Source: Spirosoma taeanense (lineage in GTDB: Bacteria; Bacteroidota; Bacteroidia; Cytophagales; Spirosomataceae). From it: DNA of 64,000 bases. Each line of letters starts with the position of its first letter. Position 1 is the stretch's first letter. Under the pieces are notes generated by a model that saw only the letters and a list, made by a program, of their open reading frames with translations, searched no databases and had not been told where the DNA came from. This document shows, piece by piece, positions 58,983 to 64,000 of this stretch. The position numbers were made by a program, and so were the translations under genes. The stretch covers positions 1,178,001 through 1,242,000 of the forward strand of contig NZ_CP053435.1 of the NCBI RefSeq assembly GCF_013127955.1, in the 5' to 3' direction.

Positions 58983-59251
58983 ATGGCACGGAATTCCCTA
59001 AATCAACTAAGATACTACTGGCTGGCGGCTCTGCTGGCTGGTGCAGGCCTGACGTCTGGAATTGCTCAGGTTAGAAGAAGTCTGAAACCAGCACTGACGA
59101 ATCGGCTACGGCCGACAGTTCATTTATGGGTCAGCAGGGCGATACCGCAAATTCGTCCAGTATGAATGCCCCACAGAAGGCGCCACCCGTTAGCGCCAGC
59201 ACGTGCGGAGTGGTAGTGCCAGCCGAGGTGAAAGTAACGCCTAAAGAATAG
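58983..59251 (+). pseudogene. Candidate broken small exported protein gene
   Basis: The first frame reads RNSLNQLRYYWLAALLAGAG then LTSGIAQ, a signal-like sequence, but continues as a basic, unlikely peptide and ends after 60 codons. In another frame, from 59075 to 59251, an open stretch reads KKSETSTDESATADSSFMGQ and continues S-, A- and P-rich to TAG. In that frame the sequence just upstream is N-C-S-G followed by a TAG stop, reminiscent of a lipobox region. The pieces look like one small Ser/Asp-rich lipoprotein with a frameshift and a stop. A sequence error or a real decayed gene are both possible. The resemblance to the 25835 lipoprotein is in composition, not alignment. Confidence 0.45.
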
Positions 59252-59322
59252 ACTGGCCGGTAAGTCGGCCGGTATTGCCTAACTTGCGGGACTTACAACC
59301 CGACCGACTTACTGTTTGTTTT

Positions 59323-60213
59323 ATGTTTGCCGACGCCATTGAGCGCATTGATCCCTTTACCCGTCCTATACATTCGATTGTCCGGCTTTACGGCCATAAC
59401 GAGATTATACCCGGTTGCGCTACCCTGTTTTTCGTTAACGAAGAGGGATGCGCCATCACCTGTCGGCACGTTGCGGACCTGATTACGTCTGCAGGCACCA
59501 TTAATGCCCATTACCGCAAATTTAAGGGGGCCCGCCGGGAGGTTCTCAGCGAACGCGATGCCGCCCAGCGCATCAGCCAGTTAGAAACCAGCTATAAGCT
59601 TAAATCGGACACCATTATCCAGATTCGCAACACCTTTATTGGGTGCGTCGATCTCTATGAACGGCTGACCATCCATTCACATCCAACGCAGGATCTGGCT
59701 CTGTTGCGGTTCGAAGGGTATAACCGGGCCCTGTACCGGTCTCATGCTACGTTCCTGGGCGATACCAGCCGCGTAAAAGCCGGGCGGAGCCTGTGCCGGC
59801 TGGGGTACCCGTTTCCCGAATTTACCAACTACCGCTATAACAAAACCGCCGACGAGATCGAGTGGACAACGGAGGGACGAATCAACTCGCCCCGGTTTCC
59901 CATCGATGGAATCGTGACGCGCCTGCTGAGTGAAAGTGAAGCTGGTGCCATTACAGGGATTGAAATGAGTACGCCCGGTCTGAAGGGTCAGAGTGGCGGC
60001 CCGCTGTTCGATACTAACGGACTGATTTTCGGCATGCAGTCGGCTACGAACCATCTGCATTTAGGATTCGACATCGAAGACCGCGAAGTGCTGGTCAACG
60101 GCCGTCGGAGCCGGGTGTCGAACTATCCGTTTCTGAACGTGGGCCAGTGCGTTCACGTAAGCGTGATCAAGGCGTTTCTGCGTGAACACAATGTGAAATT
60201 TTACGAAGGTTGA
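59323..60213 (+). CDS. Trypsin-like serine protease without signal peptide
   Basis: 296 aa from ATG 59323, which starts FADAIERIDPFTRPI. The trypsin-fold triad is H49 (CRHVAD), D124 (TQDLALLRF) and S224 (GQSGGPLF). No signal peptide or membrane segment is seen, so it is predicted to be cytoplasmic, which is unusual for a trypsin-like enzyme. Between H and D there is an insertion of charged helices (SERDAAQRISQLETSYKLK). It may process an intracellular protein or act as a toxin- or defence-type protease; neither is shown. The broken small gene lies just upstream and argE downstream has its own promoter. Confidence 0.82.
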   Translation: MFADAIERIDPFTRPIHSIVRLYGHNEIIPGCATLFFVNEEGCAITCRHVADLITSAGTINAHYRKFKGARREVLSERDAAQRISQLETSYKLKSDTIIQIRNTFIGCVDLYERLTIHSHPTQDLALLRFEGYNRALYRSHATFLGDTSRVKAGRSLCRLGYPFPEFTNYRYNKTADEIEWTTEGRINSPRFPIDGIVTRLLSESEAGAITGIEMSTPGLKGQSGGPLFDTNGLIFGMQSATNHLHLGFDIEDREVLVNGRRSRVSNYPFLNVGQCVHVSVIKAFLREHNVKFYEG

Positions 60214-60267
60214 GTTTCCGTTAAGTCGGAGCGGGCTCTGTCGGCTCAGTTCAGAACGCCACAAACG

Positions 60268-60296
60268 TTGGTTTCGAAGCGTTGGTACTATATTTG
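60268..60296 (+). promoter_or_regulatory. Consensus promoter of argE
   Basis: TTG, 18 bases, then TATATTTG (exact TAnnTTTG). The expected start is about 14 bases before the argE ATG. Confidence 0.65.
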
Positions 60297-60315
60297 AGCG
60301 GCCAACGCTCTTTCT

Positions 60316-61401
60316 ATGACCTCACTCTCCGACAATTCCGTTCGGCAAACGTCTCTCGCAGCCGACGCCCTTACGCTGCTTAAGCGGTTAATCGCGACCC
60401 CCTCCTTTAGTCGGGAAGAAGACCGGACGGCGGTTTTGCTTGAAGATTTCTTCCGGGTAAAGCAGATTCCGTTGGAGCGGCTGAAAAACAACGTTTGGGC
60501 GCGTAATCGTCATTTCGACCCGGCCAAGCCTACCGTGCTGCTCAACTCACACCACGACACCGTTAAGCCCAATAAATCGTGGACGCTGGACCCTTTCGAG
60601 CCGCTGGTGGCCGACGGAAAACTGTTTGGTCTGGGTAGTAATGACGCCGGTGGCTGTCTGGTTTCGCTGCTGGCTACCTTCGCTTATTTCTACGATCGGC
60701 CAGACATGGCCTACAATATTGTTATGGCCGCTACGGCCGAAGAAGAAATATCGGGTCGCGACGGGCTGGAACTGCTGCTCCCTCATCTGCCGCCAGTGAG
60801 CTTTGCCATCGTTGGCGAACCGACCGAGATGGAGCTGGCCATTGCCGAGAAAGGATTGCTGGTGCTGGACTGCACAGCGCACGGCATAAGTGGTCATGCA
60901 GCCCGTGAAGAGGGCCACAACGCTATCTATAAGGCAATTCAGGATATCAACTGGCTGACGGCGTATCAGTTCCCTAAAGTGTCGCCCACGCTGGGACCGG
61001 TTAAACTGTCGGTAACGATCATCAACTCCGGAACGCAGCATAACGTTGTGCCTGATGCCTGCACCTTTACGGTCGATGTGCGGGTGACAGAGCAGTACAC
61101 ACTCGAAGAAGTGATTGAAACGATCCGGGCTAATATCCAGTCGGAGGTGAAGCCACGCTCGATCCGGCTGAAGCCGTCGAGCATCCCGGCCGATCATCCG
61201 ATTGTGCAGGCTGGACTCGCGCTGGGTCGGCATACCTACGGTTCGCCCACCACCTCCGACCAGGCCGTACTGAACTGTCCGTCGCTCAAATGTGGTCCCG
61301 GACACTCGGGGCGGTCGCACTCGGCCGATGAGTTTATCTATCTGCGCGAAATCGACGAAGGCGTGGATGGGTATATCCGAATGCTGGAGCAGATTCTCTG
61401 A
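60316..61401 (+). CDS. argE: M20 family deacetylase, N-acetylornithine deacetylase (or N-succinyl type)
   Basis: 361 aa. The metal site pattern is NSHHDTVK (H79, D81), GSNDAGG (D110), AEEEISG (E142-E143 region) and GEPTEMELAIAEKG; the C-terminal histidine lies in SLKCGPGHSGRSHSADEF. The overall pattern is that of the Bacteroidetes enzyme that deacylates N-acetyl- or N-succinyl-ornithine in arginine synthesis. Other arg genes are not in the window. A close relative in lysine synthesis (DapE) is the main alternative, but the C-terminal CGPGHSGRSHSADE suits ArgE. It has its own promoter. Confidence 0.82.
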   Translation: MTSLSDNSVRQTSLAADALTLLKRLIATPSFSREEDRTAVLLEDFFRVKQIPLERLKNNVWARNRHFDPAKPTVLLNSHHDTVKPNKSWTLDPFEPLVADGKLFGLGSNDAGGCLVSLLATFAYFYDRPDMAYNIVMAATAEEEISGRDGLELLLPHLPPVSFAIVGEPTEMELAIAEKGLLVLDCTAHGISGHAAREEGHNAIYKAIQDINWLTAYQFPKVSPTLGPVKLSVTIINSGTQHNVVPDACTFTVDVRVTEQYTLEEVIETIRANIQSEVKPRSIRLKPSSIPADHPIVQAGLALGRHTYGSPTTSDQAVLNCPSLKCGPGHSGRSHSADEFIYLREIDEGVDGYIRMLEQIL

Positions 61402-61515
61402 TTGTCGGGTAAGAAAAGCCAGGGCTAATGCTTTTGCTTACGAACCAATCAGAGGCAGACGCGCTCCGGGCTGCCCGGCTTAACTCAGTCCATTTTTTCT
61501 AACCTTACCGGCTTT

Positions 61516-62385
61516 ATGCTCAACTTAAACAGATTCTCTTGGTTAGCGGTCGTTGTGCTGCTCTTGAACGTACTAAATGGTCAATCGTTGTTGGCGCAAC
61601 GGTCGTTATTCCCGCAAAAGCCGGGTATGGTTTCCTATACCTACCGGAAGAGTTTCGAAAAGAACGTAGCAGCCACGCTCGATACCATCAAGGCGCTGGG
61701 TATAACCGACATGGAGTTTTCCAATCTGTTCGGCAAAACGGCCGCTGAACTCCGGAAACTGCTCGATGAGCGGGGAATGCGCTGCTCGTCGTTCGGCATC
61801 AACTACGCCGATGCACTCAATAAAACCCAGGAGGTAGGCCAGAATGCCAAAACCCTTGGCGCGAGCTTCGTGCGGGTGGCGTGGGTGCCGCATGATGGCC
61901 CCTTTACGCTGAATATGGCCAAAAAAACCGTGGCTGATTTCAACCAGATCGGTAAAAGCCTGAAGGACGACTACGGCCTGACGTTCTGTTACCACAATCA
62001 TGGTTACGAGTTTCAGCCTTACGAGAAGGGTACTCTCTTCGACTATATCGTTCAGCAGACCGACCCCAGGTATGTGAGCTTTGAGATGGATATTCTATGG
62101 ACGGTATTTCCGGGGCAGGACCCGGTTGCGCTGCTCAACAAATATCCCAAACGCTTTAAGTTGATGCACCTGAAAGACCTGCGCAAAGGCGTTGTCGGTA
62201 ATCTGTCAGGCGGCACGCCCGTTGAGAACGATGTTGCGTTGGGCACGGGTCAGATTAACCTGCCCGCCATCTTGAAAGCCGCCCGGAAAGCGGGTATTGA
62301 GCACTATTACATCGAGGACGAAAGCCCGAATATTACGACGCAGGTACCGCAGAGTATTGCTTATCTGAGCCGTCTTACTGAGTAA
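61516..62385 (+). CDS. Exported sugar phosphate isomerase/epimerase-like (xylose isomerase-like TIM barrel) protein
   Basis: 289 aa with a signal peptide (NRFSWLAVVVLLLNVLNGQSLLAQ). The barrel motifs are MVSYTYRKSFEKNVAATLDT, MEFSNLFGKTAAELRKLLDE, LTFCYHNHGYEF (metal-binding H region), VSFEMDILWTV, FKLMHLKDLRKG and a final HYYIEDES, matching the AP-endonuclease family 2 fold. The signal peptide suggests a periplasmic sugar-processing enzyme of unknown substrate, as in many Bacteroidetes clusters. The GH29 fucosidase gene starts 53 bases later. Confidence 0.85.
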   Translation: MLNLNRFSWLAVVVLLLNVLNGQSLLAQRSLFPQKPGMVSYTYRKSFEKNVAATLDTIKALGITDMEFSNLFGKTAAELRKLLDERGMRCSSFGINYADALNKTQEVGQNAKTLGASFVRVAWVPHDGPFTLNMAKKTVADFNQIGKSLKDDYGLTFCYHNHGYEFQPYEKGTLFDYIVQQTDPRYVSFEMDILWTVFPGQDPVALLNKYPKRFKLMHLKDLRKGVVGNLSGGTPVENDVALGTGQINLPAILKAARKAGIEHYYIEDESPNITTQVPQSIAYLSRLTE

Positions 62386-62438
62386 CACTTATCTACCAAC
62401 GAGCAGCGGTCCGAATAAAACGACTGCGCTGGTGTCCA

Positions 62439-63776
62439 ATGAAAAAAATCATTCCATTCACTTTGCTGGCGCTGAGCGGTTTTGCGCAGCCCAAACCCAC
62501 GCCCCGCCAACTGGCCTGGCAGCCCCTGGAAACAACGGCCTTTCTGCATTTTACAGTCAACACCTTCACCGATAAAGAGTGGGGCGATGGTACCGAAAGC
62601 CCCGCTATTTTTAACCCGACCAAACTGGACGCCCGGCAGTGGATTCGGGCGCTGAAAGACGCCGGGTTTAAAATGGCCATCCTGACGGCCAAGCATCACG
62701 ACGGTTTTTGTCTGTGGCCCTCCAAGATGACTGAGCATTCGGTTAAAAACAGTCCGTGGAAGGAGGGCAAAGGCGATGTGGTGCGCGAGGTGGCGGATGC
62801 ATGCCGCGAGTTTGGTTTGAAATTCGGCGTCTATCTGTCGCCCTGGGACCGGCACGAACCCCGCTACGGTACGGCTGCCTATAACGATTACTACAAAAGC
62901 CAGCTCCGCGAACTCCTGACCAACTACGGCCCTATTTCGGAGGTGTGGTTCGATGGCGCAAAGGGCGAAAACGCCAAGGACATGACCTACGACTTTGACG
63001 GGTACTGGGCGTTGGTACGGGAGCTGCAACCGAATGCCGTCCTGTTTTCCGACGCGGGACCCGATGTTCGCTGGGTGGGCAACGAGGCCGGTAACGCGGG
63101 CGAAACCTGCTGGTCGACGATCAACACCGAAGGGCTGGCTCCCGGCAAAGCCGATCCCAAGTACCTGAACCGGGGCGACCCAACGGGCAAGCAATGGGTT
63201 CCGGCCGAAACCGACGTGTCCATCCGGCCGGGCTGGTTCTATCACCCCGCTGAGGATACCAAAGTTCGTTCGGCCAGCAATCTGGTGAATCTGTATTATC
63301 AGTCGGTAGGACGTAACAGTCTGTTACTGCTCAACGTACCGCCGAACCGCGAGGGGTTGCTATCCGAAGCGGACGTAACGAGTCTGCGGGAGTTCCGGCG
63401 GATTCTGGACGAAACATTCCGCAAAAACCTGGTTGCGAAGAATCCCAAACTGACGGACAGGCAGCTGGCAACGTTCGTTACGGTATCGGCAACGCAGCCG
63501 CTGACGATTGAACTGGGCAGCGAACAAACCTTCGACCGGATTCTGATTCAGGAGAATATTGCCAATGGTCAGCACATTGCCTCAGGGCGGGTCGAACACT
63601 GGAACGGCAGCGGCTGGGAACCACTTCAGACCTTTACGACGGTCGGCTACAAGCGGTTGCTTCGCTTTCCGGCGGTTCGCTCGTCAAAAGTCCGGCTTAC
63701 GGTCACGAACGCCAACGGAACGGTTCAGCTTGCCGAATTTGGTGTCTTCAAGGCATCGGAAGGGGAAGGGAAATAA
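62439..63776 (+). CDS. Alpha-L-fucosidase (GH29) with discoidin-like C-terminus
   Basis: 445 aa. After a signal peptide (KKIIPFTLLALSGFAQ) comes the GH29 barrel: FKMAILTAKHHDGFCLWPS (H86-H87), GLKFGVYLSPWDRHEP and the nucleophile D172 in SEVWFDGAKGENAK. The C-terminal 110 residues (TIELGSEQTFDRILIQENI, then VRLTVTNANGTVQLAEFGVF) form a discoidin/F5-8C-like carbohydrate-binding domain. The enzyme releases fucose from glycans in the periplasm or at the surface. The preceding isomerase-like gene and the following manA (mannose metabolism) may make a small sugar-use cluster, though only by position. Confidence 0.92.
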   Translation: MKKIIPFTLLALSGFAQPKPTPRQLAWQPLETTAFLHFTVNTFTDKEWGDGTESPAIFNPTKLDARQWIRALKDAGFKMAILTAKHHDGFCLWPSKMTEHSVKNSPWKEGKGDVVREVADACREFGLKFGVYLSPWDRHEPRYGTAAYNDYYKSQLRELLTNYGPISEVWFDGAKGENAKDMTYDFDGYWALVRELQPNAVLFSDAGPDVRWVGNEAGNAGETCWSTINTEGLAPGKADPKYLNRGDPTGKQWVPAETDVSIRPGWFYHPAEDTKVRSASNLVNLYYQSVGRNSLLLLNVPPNREGLLSEADVTSLREFRRILDETFRKNLVAKNPKLTDRQLATFVTVSATQPLTIELGSEQTFDRILIQENIANGQHIASGRVEHWNGSGWEPLQTFTTVGYKRLLRFPAVRSSKVRLTVTNANGTVQLAEFGVFKASEGEGK

Positions 63777-63866
63777 CCAACAAATAGCGTACTTTGCCCG
63801 TTAGTTGACAGGCATAGCTGCTCAACGAATGGTTTGTGATTGCCGGTTGATTACGAGCCATAAATT

Positions 63867-64000
63867 ATGAAACCCAAACTCATTATGCTGTATCCGCTTA
63901 CATTCGAGACCATTTTCAAAGACAAGATCTGGGGTGGCCAGAAAATTAAAACCGTACTGGGAAAGGATTTTTCACCCTTGCCGAACTGTGGTGAGACCTG
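63867..64000 (+). CDS. manA: Mannose-6-phosphate isomerase, 5' end only
   Basis: 44 codons are in the window. The N-terminus KPKLIMLYPLTFETIFKDKI, followed by WGGQKIKTVLGKDFSPLPNCGET, is characteristic of type I phosphomannose isomerase (the IWGG motif and SPLPNCGE). The enzyme interconverts mannose-6-phosphate and fructose-6-phosphate with zinc. The gene continues past the right edge. It is 90 bases after the fucosidase gene on the same strand and may belong to the same sugar region. Confidence 0.85.
   Translation, partial: MKPKLIMLYPLTFETIFKDKIWGGQKIKTVLGKDFSPLPNCGET

Noticed and set aside
60547-61320. 257-codon open frame on the minus strand
   Set aside because: Antisense to the M20 metal-binding region of argE.
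62361-63245. 294-codon open frame on the minus strand
   Set aside because: Antisense to the GH29 fucosidase catalytic domain, which carries the H-H-D-G-F and nucleophile motifs.

Overview
The window comes from a member of the Bacteroidota, most likely the Cytophagales (Spirosoma-like). I base this on a SusC/SusD pair, two proteins with a type IX secretion C-terminal sorting domain, Bacteroidetes promoters (TTG, about 20 bases, TAnnTTTG), little use of Shine-Dalgarno sites, a very long low-complexity IF-2 N-terminus, and the order pheT, coiled-coil gene, zapA, rny. Most of it is ordinary chromosome. I see no prophage, transposase, CRISPR array, tRNA or rRNA.

Layout. 1-5.1 kb: an adhesin-like GIN-domain protein (cut by the window edge), a MacB/LolD-type ABC ATPase, an aminotransferase class IV enzyme, and a TolC plus membrane-fusion pair without a permease. 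5.2-8.5 kb: gpsA, a HIT protein, greA with a structured 5' region, and fmt with an apparent frameshift in a G8 run. 8.5-15.9 kb: M14 peptidase, YdjC-type deacetylase, folA, a BatA-like membrane protein and a phosphoesterase. 15.9-21.5 kb: the rimP-nusA-infB operon, with a terminator-like hairpin in its leader. 21.5-23.5 kb: an exonuclease/endonuclease/phosphatase-family membrane protein and moaE-moaD. 23.5-27.7 kb: a stress-like cluster of LEA-like exported protein, membrane-anchored trypsin-fold protease, ECF sigma factor, a divergent small repetitive lipoprotein, cellobiose 2-epimerase and a disordered hydrophilic protein. 27.8-32.9 kb: SusD and SusC.

33-47 kb: an NFACT/RqcH-type ribosome quality control protein, a glycosyltransferase, a PAS histidine kinase, an exported VOC protein with a secreted M1 aminopeptidase, a DUF4230 protein, then rny, zapA, a coiled-coil protein and pheT, and a DUF1684 lipid-anchored or membrane protein. 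47-53.5 kb: a dTDP-sugar ketoisomerase/aminotransferase pair, riboflavin synthase, a PASTA protein, a type IX cargo protein, a rhodanese and miaA. 53.5-64 kb: an HxlR regulator, a possible lysozyme-inhibitor-like protein, an outer membrane protein with an SGNH hydrolase, kbp, a DUF937 protein, a broken small gene, a cytoplasmic trypsin-fold protein, argE, a sugar isomerase-like protein, a GH29 fucosidase and the start of manA.

The most interesting signals are regulatory. (1) Between the ECF sigma gene and the lipoprotein gene, two divergent copies of TTGGGTTAC-N15/16-GTATTAA face away from each other, which suggests one sigma-dependent module containing sigma, protease and lipoprotein. (2) A terminator hairpin sits between the promoter and the first gene of rimP-nusA-infB, an arrangement suited to NusA autoregulation. 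(3) A promoter and a terminator upstream of greA delimit a structured RNA of about 186 nt. (4) Several intergenic spaces carry seven-base-periodic repeats.
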